Shown: piece by piece, positions 13,108 to 27,426 of the stretch | How the letters are laid out: each line of letters begins with the position of its first letter | Position numbering within the stretch: position 1 is the first letter of the stretch | Assembly: GCF_905147365.1 (NCBI RefSeq) | Contig: NC_056412.1 | Span: forward strand, 9,974,001 to 10,038,000 | DNA from: Aricia agestis | Lineage: Eukaryota > Arthropoda > Insecta > Lepidoptera > Lycaenidae | DNA length: 64,000 bases | Direction: 5' to 3' | The notes under the pieces: generated by a model | The model's input: the letters and a program-made list of their open reading frames with translations, nothing else | Databases searched by the model: none | Told to the model about the DNA's origin: nothing | Translations under genes and position numbers: made by a program

Positions 13108-13209
13108 ATGGATATTCAGAAGCAGCACTTATGTCCGAGGCTGGTAGATTACTTGACGATAGTTGGAGCGAAGCCATATTTTTCTGGAAAGGGATTGGCA
13201 CCGGTGCAG
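13108..13209 (+). CDS. MADD: MADD exon 1 (residues 1-34)
   Basis: Encodes the N-terminus beginning MDIQKQHLCPRLVDYL, the start of the upstream DENN lobe. The donor is CAG|gtaaag and the exon ends in phase 0. A TTG-initiated reading from 13093 is possible on paper, but the ATG at 13108 matches the short N-terminus of the family. Confidence 0.95.
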
Positions 13210-16200
13210 GTAAAGTATACTTACATTTTACGTTACGTAACTTTAAGCTTCAAGCGACAAGCGGTTTTGTTATTAAAGACAATCGAAGTTATTATTTAGC
13301 GCAAGGTAGTTTATTTTAGTCCGCTAATCGGATGAATAACATAAATTCATCAAACAAAACAACAGCCCTTTTCTTCTCCCTCTGACATATAGACGAAGAC
13401 TCTACATTTTCTTGTGTACCAACTACCCAACGAGCAATTTTTTATTTTTTTTGGCAGAGACTTACGCTCCGACTGCGAGTACAAAACGGAAAAAAAATTT
13501 GAGATCGTTTTTTTCGTAACATGTCTGTTTCTTAGGTCAAACTAACTTCGCAATATTGTTTTACCCACTGAGCCATATGAAACTAGTCGTTCAAATATGG
13601 AAGTCATTGCCGCTAGACGGACTTCGACACATTGACCTTATATATATATATATATTTTTTAATATATTAATTAATATATAAATGTCAAATAGCTAGTTAA
13701 AACATAATATAAAACATTAGCATAACGTTTTGTATCGCTGCCACGTAGTGCGTCTTACCTCATAATAATATTACGATTTTCATAATATAAAAAATATTTG
13801 TCCGTGGCGTGTCGCGTCGCTGCTGCGTGGTGGCGTCAAGTGCTGATGCCTTTTGTAAAAGGCAACAGCACTTGGCGACACATATGCATGTTTACCTGTG
13901 AACTGTCGTTGTAGGCGCCAGAGCTGCTGCGTCGCTACCCGCTGACCAACCACGATGACTTTCCCCTGCCGCTGGACATGGTGTACTTCTGCCAGCCGGA
14001 GGGCTGCGTGTCGGTGGGCCCGCGCCGCCACCTCGCCCACGTCACCACACGAGACACGACCTCCTTCGTCTTCACGCTCACAGACAAGGACTCCGGTGAG
14101 AAGCAAATCTATACTTTATACTCATACTAATAATATTATAAAGCTGAAGAGTTTGTTTGTTAGAATGCGCTAGTTACAGGAACTATTGAAAAATCATTTT
14201 TGTGGTGGATAGTAATTTTATCAATGAAGGCTTTAGACAGCGAAGAATAAGAGGAAAATATTATGAAAAATTGTTTGCAAGTGCTAATCTCATGAACTAC
14301 GGCAGCGATTTTGTTATTTGGAATGGATATAGATAAAAGAGTAGGCCACAGGTAAAGTCATCTAAGGCTAACGGCGAAGCTACCATAAAGGTCGATTGAA
14401 ACTCGAAGAACGCAAAAGCGGCGCCCGCGTGCACGGGTTTCATTTTGCTCTACGGCCTACGGTATTACAAAATAGCGGCGACATGGGTCGCTAGACCAAA
14501 TATATCGGTAGAAAATGAGATTCATACGGCGCGCCGCCGCGCCGCTTAGGCGGTGCAAAAGCCAAGTATTTTTAGCAAGAAACATGGCAAAGTAAACTTA
14601 ACTACTTAAGTGTGTATTTATTTATACATTATTTTGTTGAAAGTTTTGAAGGATACGGTTATTTTTCTAATGCTGAGTAGGCGTGCAATAAATTAAAAGC
14701 ATTTCAGCATCATGTTTGGGATCTATTTTAATAGTATACAAATGTTTGCGTTGTAAGTACACAACAACTTACCTACACGGTACAATGTTACATAGGTCGT
14801 GTAGTGTTTACCTGTTGGCTGTTGTATAAAAGCGTTGTCTCTACAGATGTGGTATATTGTGATTAATGAGGCGTACCTGTTTACCGCCCGCCCGGGCCTA
14901 AAATAACTCACTTTGTAAATATCTCGTGTATAATAATACGATTATCATAATATGCCGCATAATTGTTATGGTTTTCTATAAAAGCGTCGCGGCTGTTTTC
15001 CGCATAAGTAGGCATGTTAATGCTGAAAATAACCGCAACGATTTATTTTAAGCGAATGCCACGGTTTTTTTTTTTTTTTTTTTAAAGAAGGCAGGTCACT
15101 GTAGCCCTGACGTCACTGCGACCCATGAGGATCTATTGTGACTCCTTCGCACTAGAGTATCATCCCCAACCCTATACTGCTCATAAATTGAACGATATGG
15201 TTGGGGTTGGTGCCACGAATTTCCTCTGTGGACGAGTATTCGTGGCGACCAAGGTGCCTGTTCCTGCTCTGTAGTAGAGCAGGGCAGTCGAGGAGAAGGT
15301 GAATAGGTGTTTCATCCTTCTCCTCACAGAATCTGCAAGTCATTATGCTACAAATACCCATTCTGTTTAGGTGTTTGTTGAGCTTGCAGTGCCCAGTTAG
15401 GCTTCTGGTAAGGATTTTTAATTGGTTCCTACCCAAGGTGAGCACTAATTCTGATTGTTTCTTGTTGAAGTCAGGAATTAGTGCCTTGGAGTGTTCAAGG
15501 CCAGGGGTCTCAGCCCATTGCTTCCTGCATAGTCTGTGACCCCATTCCTTGAGCACTTGCTTTGTGGTACTGGGAGTTATACCACAGAATGGTTCTGGAC
15601 CATATATGAGACTCTCGGCCCCTAGCCTAGCCAGCTCGTCAGCGGTTTCATTGCCGGGGACGTTGCTGTGGCCCGGGACCCATACTAGGCGGATGTTGTT
15701 GTTCCTTCCCAGCATGTTTAACGTCTCAATGCATTCCAGAACTAATTTGGACGAGACTTCTGCGGCAGTCAGTGCTTTAAGTGCAGCTTGACTATCGGAG
15801 AAGATAAAAACGTTTTTATTAACTAGGGCCATCTCCAGGCTTTCTAGTGAACAACCGAGGATAGCGAAGACTTCAGCCTGAAACACGGTCGCAAGCTCCC
15901 CCAAACAGGCGTATTTGCCTTTTGGTGGCCTGCCTCCGTAGATTCCGGCTCCCGCACGGTTGTCTTTCCTTGATCCATCCGTGAACCAAACTATGTCGCT
16001 AGGGCGGACATCGATTGGATTTTTGTTGCACATGCAACGGTTACACAGATTTAAATTTTAGTCATCATTAACCATGCGTTACTGAAAAATAGCTGGCGAA
16101 ATATTACAAGCATAATTTGTGATCAAAGACGTAAAGTACAATTTGAATGAAGCTATACAGCTTCATGCTCTATTTTCTAAAGCTTTATTTAAAAAAAAAC

Positions 16201-19200
16201 TTTATTATTCTATCTCTATTTTTTCTATTTAGGTGTAACCTAACCTAACCTAAATAGACAGTATACCTATACCTCGCGTTACCGTTAGCTCAGTATTTAA
16301 GGAACAGTTGCCAAAATATAAAATCGTAAGGCCTACTATTAATATTGCATTTGTGCAGGTAAAACTCGTTATGGCGTGTGCATCAACTTCTACCGCGCCG
16401 TGGAGCGCGCGCCGGCGACTGGCCCGCGCGACCGGAGCACCCTGCGCCGAGACTCCTGGAGGAAGTCCCTCGAGAGGAGCTCCGACTCCGCCTTCTCCAG
16501 GTGACAATACGACCATTTTGACGAACGATCAGTACTTTAACGATCTCTTTGTTTTATCTTTCTCTTGTATATAAATAAAATTGAATTGTAATTTTGTTAG
16601 TCTCGCTAAAATTCGGCTAAACCGATTTGGCTAATTCTAGTCTTAAATATTTGTGAAAGTCCGGGGAAGGCTTATTAGGTGAAAAGTGATGCGAAATTCA
16701 CCGGTAATCTGTTTTAAATAAATTTCCCTAAGCAAAGCCGATAGTTCATTAGAGCATTTTAGCCCTCTAACGCGTGTGGATGTTTCAGTGACTATAGAAG
16801 CAGCAACGTGGCGCCGAGCGACTCAGAGCGGGACAGCAGTGCGCCGCGCCTCGCGCCCGACTCCGAGAGCGGCGGCTCGCACACGCCCAGCCCGCGCGCC
16901 ACCAGAAAGAGACAGGTCTCTAAAAAAGGATCCACCAAAGTGAATGTTGCATATTATATTATATGCACGCAAGAAAATATCATGGGCAATGGGCATGTCA
17001 GTTTCTTTCTCTTGATCGCGATGGTGTTCAAGGCCAAGGGGAATGGCCATACCAGGCCAAGTATACCTACCGTATAAGGGACAAGCCTTAAAAGAGCTCG
17101 CCTAAAACTGTTAAAAATTTAAACTATCTTTCCATATCAAAGGTGGCCAAATATCAGATTTTATCTGATCAAAAAAGCTTATAATATTTGAAGGCACAGT
17201 CCTTGTAAAATTATATGAACTAAAGAACTTGGTCGCAGATTTTAATGTAACATACTGTTGCAGCGAGTACGGAACCACTCCTTGACGTCGATCTGCCTGC
17301 TGTCGCACCATCCCTTCTTCTCCACGTTCCGCGAGTGCCTCTTTATACTTAAGAAGCTGATCGATGCCTGCAACGAGTCTTCCAGTCCGAGACGCGTCGG
17401 CGCGTCCAGACAATTGTTTAGGTAACATTAAACATATAATACATTAATATTTTATTATTGAACAACACTTAAAACAATGTATTCATCCTTGTATTAATAA
17501 TAAGATTTCCAATAAGCATTTAGATTCTGGTAATACAATGTTTCATTCTATCGAGTGACTTTTAACTTATTTAAATACAATGACAAAATATTGTATAACT
17601 TGATAATATACATATATGTTTTTTTTAATGCTAAGCAATGAGTTTCTAAAATACTTAGTAACATAGAATATCATTGATGCTAAGGGTATTAATTTAAAAT
17701 ACTTTACTCATTAATGCCCAGCTTATAAATTCACTCGCGCTTTTAATTGGCTAAGGCTAACACTAACCAATCGAAAACTATGTTGAATGCATAAACTCCT
17801 ATCAATCGACCTCAGAATCTTGGCATTACTCGATTCATTATGTTAACATTTTTATATATTTGTAGGGATACGGTGTGGTCGGTGCTGACGGGGCAGGCGT
17901 ACGACAGCACGCCCAGTATTGTGCTGCACGACGTGCGAGAGGTACACTACAAGTACATAGTACTGTCAGAGAAATTGACCGACCTAATTTGGTCGGGTTA
18001 TGTTAAACCCAACCGACTGATCACGTCTTACATTGTAGCCCGGCTTTCGGATCCCTGAACCACTTTTGTTTACTTAGCTGCTAGTCGAAATGTAAACCTA
18101 GTATGGTGATGACTTGAAAGTTGGGAGAGCCTAGCTTGAGAACAACCGATCTGAGTGTGTTCCGATATTGAAGGCTCGTACGATTTGACGAGATTTGATT
18201 GGCTACTTATAGGTCAATAAGATCTGAATCCTCGTTAGTGACTAAACATTCTGGGACTAATAATAATAGTTTAACTAGTTAGGTTAAACTATTATTATTA
18301 GTATTATTGTATATGTATTTAAAATAAAAAAACCCTTTTTTTTTCAACAAATTTTAACAAATGATTACATTGTCATTGGCTCTCAATAGGTACCTATGCA
18401 AAGTTTCGAATTAATTACTATTCGACTACTCGAGATAGGTAAGTAAAAATCATGATCAAAGATTCCGTTCCCAAGCTTGTAAAGGGCTCGCACACATCAC
18501 TGAGAATTTGCATCGCATTGCAAATATCTGCGATAAAATAATAAAAATGACATTGCGATGCGATACGAATTCGCAGTTAATAGTTATGTGTGGGAGCCCT
18601 AATAAAGGAACTTCTGCCAGGTGGAGACGTGGATCCTGCGTCTGCTGTCGGCGCCGGTGCCGGTGCCGGGGCGCACGCGCGTCGAGCTCGAGCTGCTGTC
18701 GCCGACCGCGCACGCGCCGCTCGTGTTCGCGCTGCCCGACCACACGCGCTTCTCTCTAGTCGACTTCCCGCTACACCTGCCGCTCGAGCTGCTGGGTAAT
18801 GATGATGATGATGGATGGTAATTGAGTGAGTGGGTAGTGTTAAGTGCGGATGGGATAATAGCTGAGCTGCTGAACGAAATGAATGTCGATTGTTAATAAG
18901 GGTACATGGTGATAAGAGCTACTAGCATAGCATTTCGATGTTAAACGCGCCAATTTTAGCCCCTACAAGACAATGTTTAACTCGCGTTCAAGTCAAATAT
19001 TTAACAATAAAAATATTCGATACATGCATTACATCTTCGTTAAATAAGTCTTTAAAAACGAAATTGTCTCAGTTTGTTCTGGATTATAGACGTCTCAAGC
19101 TCGCTATATTCCGCAGGCATAGACATCTGTCTGAAGGTGCTGACGCTGATCCTGCTGGAGAACAAGGTGGTGGTGCAGTCGCGCGACTACAACGCGCTGT

Positions 19201-22200
19201 CCATGTCCGTGATGGCGCTGGTGGCCATGCTGTACCCGCTCGAGTACATGTTCCCTGCCATCCCGCTGCTGCCCAGCTGTATGAGCTGCGCCGAGCAACT
19301 GCTGCAGGCGCCCACGCCCTTTCTCATAGGCATACCCACCTCCTTCTTCACATACAAGAAGAGCTTCAGGTATTACCCCCATCAATGTCCAAGCGGCAGC
19401 CGGCTGCCGCATAACAATTGAAAATCTATTGTGTCTGCGATACCCACGATGGAAATGCTAAGGGCTTCCACACAAAACTGCGAATTCGCATCGCATCGTA
19501 ATGTAATTTTTATTATGAGTTTCGTCGCAGATATTAGCGGTGCGATACGAATTCGCAGTTATGTGTAGGAGCCCTAAACTCACATTTATTATTTGAATAT
19601 TAATGCTTGAAGCAAAACTTTGGAGTCGATATTACAAAAATTGTGCAGTACAGCAATATAGAATTTCGCACACTTTGTCCACTACCTTCTTCCTTTAAAG
19701 TTTAACCAAATCATATAAAAACAAAATACCTTATCTGACAAGATATAAGAATAGAATAGAATAGAATAGAATATACTTTATTGCGTTCAAGATATTGTAC
19801 AAACATAAAATACATTCATCAAAGATACAAGAACGCAAAGGCGGCTTTATTGCTATTGAGCAATTTCTTCCAAGCGACCTTTGGTATCTATAGGAGTACA
19901 ATAACAATTAACTTAGGGTATACTGTGCTCTAATAAAAACTATAAGTATTGAAACTTAACAACTAACTTAAATTCTAATAATATTATATAATACATATAT
20001 GCCTAATAATTACATAAACATTTACATTCTAATACACAAATAATAAGTATAATATAAACTAATAAATACTCTATAATAATCAAATATTAATATACTAAAA
20101 GTAATTATTGTAATCCTCTAAACATGCCTACATGTGAGTAAAAATAAAAATAAAAAGAAGGAGAAGGATAAGTAATTTGCGATGGCTGAATTACCATTAC
20201 ATTCAAATAACATTACTTACGGTACATATTATTATTGTTAGGAAGTGACTCTAAATAATGTTTTTTAATTAACGATTTAAAGTTAGAAATGCTCTTAGCT
20301 TCCCTTATATTAGTTGGTAAAGAGTTCCATAAAAGTATCGACCTGACCGTAAAGGACTGTCCATAAAAATTTGTTTTGTGATTTGGGATTTCGAGAAGGA
20401 GGTTAGTCGAAGAGCGCAATTGTTTAGAATCCGATGTTCGGAAGTTAAATCGATCCTTAAGGTAAGACGGTGCCCTCGGATCGTGTAGCAACGTGTACAA
20501 GGAGGATAGAACACGCATATTACGACGAAGACGTATGGGCAACCAAGAAAGCCTAGAACGGTACTCCGATATGTGGTCAAATTTACGCAGACCAAAGACA
20601 AAGCGAATTGCCATGTTTTGGAGACGCTCTAGCTTATTTAATTTTTCTTCAGTAAGGTCTACAAAACATGTATCTGCGTAATCTAATATAGACAAAAATA
20701 AGGATTCGGCTAGCAAAATTTTGGTTTTAATGGGTAATACGTTCTTAAGCCTTCCTAGTGAGTGCCACACTGCGTACACCTTACTACTGATCATTGAGAT
20801 ATGATCTGACCATGAAAGATGTTCATCCATGAGAACACCCAGGTTCCTTACCTTTTTACTAAAAGGAACTGGAGTACCACACACGAGCACCGGAGGGAGT
20901 TTCACCCAGTCAATCCTTGAGACTAATCCCTGGCTGCCAATGATAATGACCTGAGACTTGTTTGGATTGATAGTGAGGCCGTTACACTTACTCCACTCGC
21001 AGATTGTATTCAGGTCACTATTAAAGTCGATAACTTTACTTGGAAGATTCTCTAAGGAAGACTGAGTGTAAATCTGGAGATCATCTGCATACAAGTGAAA
21101 GAGAGAAAACTTAAGCATAACTATAATTGTGTTAATAAACAAAGCAAATATATAAGATTGATTTATCATAAACAAACTTGACAAAATCCTCGCGCCGCAA
21201 CTTACTTTCCAAGTCCGGTGACCGGGCCCGGTGAGAATAAATAAAATAAAATAAAAAAAATAAAAATTGTTTTATTTCTGAATAAATTTGAATCAAATAT
21301 TTTCAGAACGTTGAACTACATGTTGCCTACCACCGGTTCGGGAACTAACCCGGCGAGAAGAAACGGCGTAAGAAACTCGCACGGGGCCACTTTTTAGTAA
21401 AAAAGTGGAAAATTTGTCTTTTAAAAAAATAAAATTTACAATGTAAATAACTTAATCTATGTTTTGCAAACTCTATAATATGCGACAACAAATAACACGA
21501 AATATTCACATTATCAACTTTTTCTCGTCTGCTTCGCGACGCAATTTTTGAAAAAAAAAACTTCCTTTTTGCAACTTTACATTTCTATAATTTGTAATGA
21601 AAATCAGTCATAGTACTATTTGCCATGCACTGCCCAAACTAAAACGTAAACGTACTGTGAAATACATGTACCGTAGCGTCCGCGTAGCAATCACGTAGAC
21701 CATAGTGTCCACGTAGCAATCACTTAGCTCGTAGCGTCTACGTAGCAATCACTTAGCTCGTAGCGACCACGTAGTACTCACGTAGACCGTAGCGTCCGCG
21801 TAGCAATCACTCAGCTCGTAGCGTCCGCGTAGCAATCACTTAGCTCGTAGCGTCCGCGTAGCAATCACTTAGCTCGTAGCGTCCGCGTAGCAATCACTTA
21901 GCTCGTAGCGTCTACGTAGCAATCACTTAGCTCGTAGCGACCACGTAGTACTCACGTAGACCGTAGCGTCTGCGTAGCAATCACTTAGCTCGTAGCGTCC
22001 GCGTAGCAATCACTTAGCTCGTAGCGTCCACGTAGTACTCACGTAGACCGTAGCGTCCGCGTAGCAATTACGTAGCTCGTAGCGCCGCACCGTGCTAGCG
22101 ATAATTGAGTTACGGCCAAATGCGATTACCGCGCCGAACGATGTATCGGTTAATCGATTTTGGCGGTGCTAAATAAACATTTTAATATACACTGTATTGT

Positions 22201-25200
22201 GTGCTGAAACGTGTTGCGAGGATATTACCAGTATGGTTTTACCGCGAAAGCGTTATAAATAAATTTTTAGCAACGGTCGTTGAAAAGTGATAACCCGCAC
22301 CATAATATCATCAAAAATATGTTACTCTGGCTGTCAGGTTTTCCCGTGCTTATCTTAGTCGGCGGAGCTGCGGGCATAATCAAGTTCAGGCATACATGAT
22401 ACACAATACACATAGTATAATGCTTTTATCACTCCCCTTTCGTTTGGTTTCGCCGTCACTGAGCAAACAAAGATATTATAATACTAATGAAATATTTTAG
22501 ATTGCCTGACGACATTTGGCTAGTGGACCTGGACGCGACCAAACTCACGTGTCCCACTGGCAATGACCAGGACCTCCCCGCGCTGCCCGAACCGGAGTGT
22601 TCCCAACTCAAAAATCACTTGAAACAGGTAATACTTTTTTAATTTTTATTGTTTTACGCATTTTTGCAATGTGGTCAATGTTTCACCTTTCGAAATCCTA
22701 TCTCAAAATATGTTTGCAATATTCTTTTTGTTTCGAATCCTATTTTACTGATTGAATAAAACGTTTTTGTGATTTGCCATTTTCATGTTTTTTTGTGTGT
22801 TTTAAGTATTTGCAAAAGCCGAAAATGGTTTTGCTTTTGCAAATAAAATTATTTATTACAAAAACGTTAAATTCATGATATTTTGCTCATACTGTCGTGT
22901 GTTTTGATATCTCTACAATTTGCTTTCCCCGATCTGAACACAACTAACTACTTCGCTTTCTTCCGCAAGACTATGCATCTGTTTGGGAGTGCCGGAACTG
23001 GTGTAAATATCTCCTCTTTTTACATTTACATTGCACTATTTACATTTTACACAGTACAGTTACCAGTTAGTATGTGCTGTCAGAGAAATAATTTCATAAG
23101 CGGGTGGAAGTCTATTGTAATTTAGTCTGGTTATGTTTAAACCTCGCGAACTAAACACTTTTTTATTAATTGAAATGAGGTGATCCGACCAAATTGCATA
23201 GGTCCAGTGTCCACCATTTGTCAACGAGTAAATTTATCTGATGCTACATTAGAATCTGTATATTATACGTAAAATCTAACACTACACGAGCGAGCTTCTA
23301 CATATTGTATATTTTTCGTTTTCACAAAAATAATACCAAGTGTGTCTTGACTGAATATTGAGTACAATACAATAAATACAGTTCAGACTGATCAAAAGTT
23401 ATAATAATAATGCTCCATACATAACATACTACTAATACTATTTCTTTATAAAACGACATATTTTTAGTCATGCTCTACACTTGGGGATTCAGCATGTTTG
23501 TTATTTTGGTATTGCTGTGAAAATTTATCAAACATAAATTACTGTCATGTCATAATAGGTACACTACATCAATTTTTAAATTTTCTTCGTGTTATACTAA
23601 CAAAACTTCAAATTTTCAAAGAAATGTAAGGTATAGCGTCATATTATATTTGTATACCTTACCCACGGAGCTAATTAGCTCCGTGACAACACCGCAGTAA
23701 AGCGACACTACGCTGCAACCACAAAACGGAGCGACGCGACTAGTACGGGAGCCCTAGAACTAATTTTTTTATTACCATCAAGCAAATTTTTTGTGAGCAG
23801 CTTGATTTTGATAAGACGAACAACATTTTTATTTGCGAAAAATCTCGTAATTGGTAGCTAATTCTAGATTTACACGGGTGACTAAAGCCGCACGATTTAC
23901 GCCGCACGGCGAAAATCTACCGTCTAAATAGGCCGCATGCGGCGAAAGCCGCAAGCCCCAAAGTCGTGCGGCCAATGGCCGCATGCGGCTGGTGACTAAA
24001 ATCGACCGTGCAAACGCTCAGTCACTACTCGCAAGCGTTCGCTTGCTGCAAATACATAGCGGAGATCTCGGGCGGCACAGGCGATTTTTGTAGAATGTGT
24101 AAATAGGGTGGCGATTCGGCTTGGACAGGCGATTCGACTGGTGAGTTGCCGATTAAATCGACCCGTTAGTCACCCGTGTAAATCGAGCATTACAGAGATA
24201 GAAAGGATTTCATACTTTGAATTGATGGTCCTAAAATATGGACTGTTTTATTTGTACGACAATTTTACTCTTAAATTATATAACTATCATTATATAACAT
24301 TATATAAATTATATAACATTATATAATCTATCAATATACAATAATCAGCTCGTTAGGGTTCCGTTATAGGGTTCTGTAATCAACAAAACTTGGTTGACTA
24401 CTGAACCCTAAAACGGAACCCTAACAAGCTGATTTGTTCTAGGGCTCCCGTACTAGACACTTTACGTTCCATAGAAGTTGACGTTCTACAAACGACAATT
24501 CTATGGAACGTGAAATGTCGCGTCGCGTCGCTGCCGGCCGCGTAGTGTCGCTTGAGCTCTGGTTCCCTCCAAAAGCGTTTTGACACCGTTCTCTAGGAAA
24601 CAGCTCCATATTGCTTACATAGACAACGTTCTGGTGACGTCATTCACCGCTGTATTGCGGCAGCTATATGACGGCACTGCTTTTGGAGGAAACTAGAGCT
24701 TTGGTGCCGTTTTACCTTAAGCAACCTGCCGTTTTATTTTAGCTCGTAAAATGTTTCTTAAGCAGGTGAATATAATATTGTTGTTAGAAAATGACTCGTG
24801 TTAGTTAAATTTCTTTGAAAATTTTCACGTCTACAATGAGATGTTGGTGCTTGTGATTATTTTTACAATGTCAAGGTATCAAAGGATAAACGCTAAAATG
24901 GTAGGTGGTAGCGTTACTCAAACGTATATTATATATGAAGGCTGATTTAATTATAATTATAGCCTCTAAACTCCAACGCCATGCTTACTTTCTAAGAACT
25001 GCAAAAGTCTGCATTGAACTGAATCAAATTATGCCATAATATTATACAAACAACTAATGAATGAATGAATATTCTTTATTGCATTTACACATACAATAAA
25101 TTATATACCTATACTGGTACTACTAATATATATTCTGTGCCTATACTAATATTAGTAACTGGGCATGAAATTCAACGCAGATTCCTTAATCATTAGAAGT

Positions 25201-27373
25201 GTTTTAGAAGGTAAACTCTGGTGTTTAAAATAGATTAAAATAATTATGTAATGTCGTTTTCGCAGTTGTGTGTTTCGTGTCGTATTTTTTCTTTTTTTTT
25301 TTGTAATTTGGTGTGTACTTAAAATAAGTAGTAACAGTAGACGGTAAAGCTTGTGACTTATATCCGCTCAGCTTAGCTTGCTACAGCTTTGCTAAGTATA
25401 AAATAGATTATGTATAACTAATGTTGACTTTGCTGTTAATATTATGTAAATAAAATGGACAAATATTAGAATGAAGCTTCTAGATGTAAATATTGTGTTC
25501 TATTTAAAGTGTAGTTAAAATAAATTAATCAAAAAGAATAGGCTTATTCTATTATAGACTCTAAATAGAACGTAATAAACGGTGGATATAACTATTTATA
25601 TCTACCGTTTGTAAAAAGAAAATAATGTAACCACGCTCCCATAAAGTATTTGTATATATATTTAAAAATCCCGTTTATATAAATAATCCGATGATATAGT
25701 ACTTAGTAGGTATTGTTTTATGTCCAGGCGATAAGCAGCCTCAGCAACTCGGCGGCGGAGCAGGCCAACGCCCAGCTCATGCCGTCCAGACGAGACAGCG
25801 TCGGCGGAGCCACCTTAAAGTGAGACTTCATACAGATATCAATTATTATCATCTCACAATGACAGCCTTAGGGTCAATTCAGACCGCCATGTGATGCGTA
25901 AATACATTTCTATGTTTGTACTGACTTGGCAGATTTCAATTGCGTGAGACGTCTTGCAAATCTGTCAAATCCATACTTTAGAAATGCATCTACACGTCGC
26001 GTTGCATTGCAGCCTGAATTGACCCTTAGACAATTCGCTATGCTGAATGCTGATTACGACGACGACGAAGTTTGAAGACAAAACATTATGGGATTTGTCG
26101 TTTCTATTGTATCATTTATCGATGCCTAATGTCAAATCCTGTAAGATTTTTTACAACTTGCCTGAACGCTGATACCAAACATTCTTATTACTCAATTTTG
26201 TTATGATAAGTATATAATAATTTGTTATGATAAGTATATAATACGATCTGTTGGCTCATTTCCACTTCGTTTTCAGAGTTCAGCCGGCTTCATTTAAGGA
26301 GGGCCAGTCGGGGTCCCACAGCTCCCCCGAGAGCCGGCGCATGTCCGTCAACAGCGCGCACTCGCAGCGGCTGTCACTGGCGTCGCCACACTCCACCGCC
26401 AACTCGCCACACTCCACCCCGCAGCAGCCCTTCAACCCGCTCATCTATGGCAACGACGTCGACTCGGTCGATATTGCCACCAGAGTCGCCATGGTAAGTA
26501 GTGAATGCCATACTCGCACTAATCTGATGTAAATGTTGAATTACCAAGGTGGTTGCTTTTTTGTAACGAGTAAGTACTTTACGTTACGGCTGTTTGTAAG
26601 TACGTTTGCTTTTATATTTAGCCCGACAGCGTAGCCAGAATTTATACGGACCGGAGTCTACATAATAGAATCGTTTCTTCTGCTTTAACGAAATTTGTAA
26701 CGTATTTAATGAAAACTTGTCACCTTTCAATTTCAGGTGCGCTTCTTCAACTCGCAGAACATTCTGGCGAACTTCATGGAGCACACGCGCACGCTGCGGC
26801 TGTACCCGCGCCCGGTCGTGGCCTTCCAGATCAACAGCTTCCTGCGTTCGAGACCCAGGACCACGGCCTTCCTCAACAAATTCGCGCGGACGCAGGTACA
26901 CATAATATAGTTGTGTAGTGGTACAACTAGCGCCATACAATCCTGTATCGCGCTCTCGAAGATTTTGAAACGGCCAAGACATATACAACTCATGGAGTTA
27001 TCATGGAGTTTGTGTTGCTATCTTCTTTGCTTTGCAGACGTAGGTCACCTTATATAATAAATAATAAAAGTCGATCTATCCGTGGCAGGCCGTAGAGTTC
27101 CTGGCGGAGTGGTCGCTGACGCCGTGCAACGTGGCGTTCCTGCGCGTGCAGACAGGCGTGTGCGACCCACGCCAGGTGGGCGACAAGCCCAAGTGGTTCG
27201 CGGCCGCGCTGCAGCCCGTGCGCTTCGCCGTGTGGGACGACGGCAGCTCGCTCAACGGCGCGCTCCGGCAGCTGCAGCGCCAGGAGAACCAGCCCACAGG
27301 TGTGTGCATGCGTACGTGCGTGCGTGGGTGTGTGTGTGTGTGTGTGTGTGTGTCTGTGTGTGTGTGTGTGTGT

Positions 27374-27426
<53 letters not shown>

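Noticed and set aside
13780..14106. 108-codon minus-strand ORF
   Set aside because: Antisense shadow of MADD exon 2.
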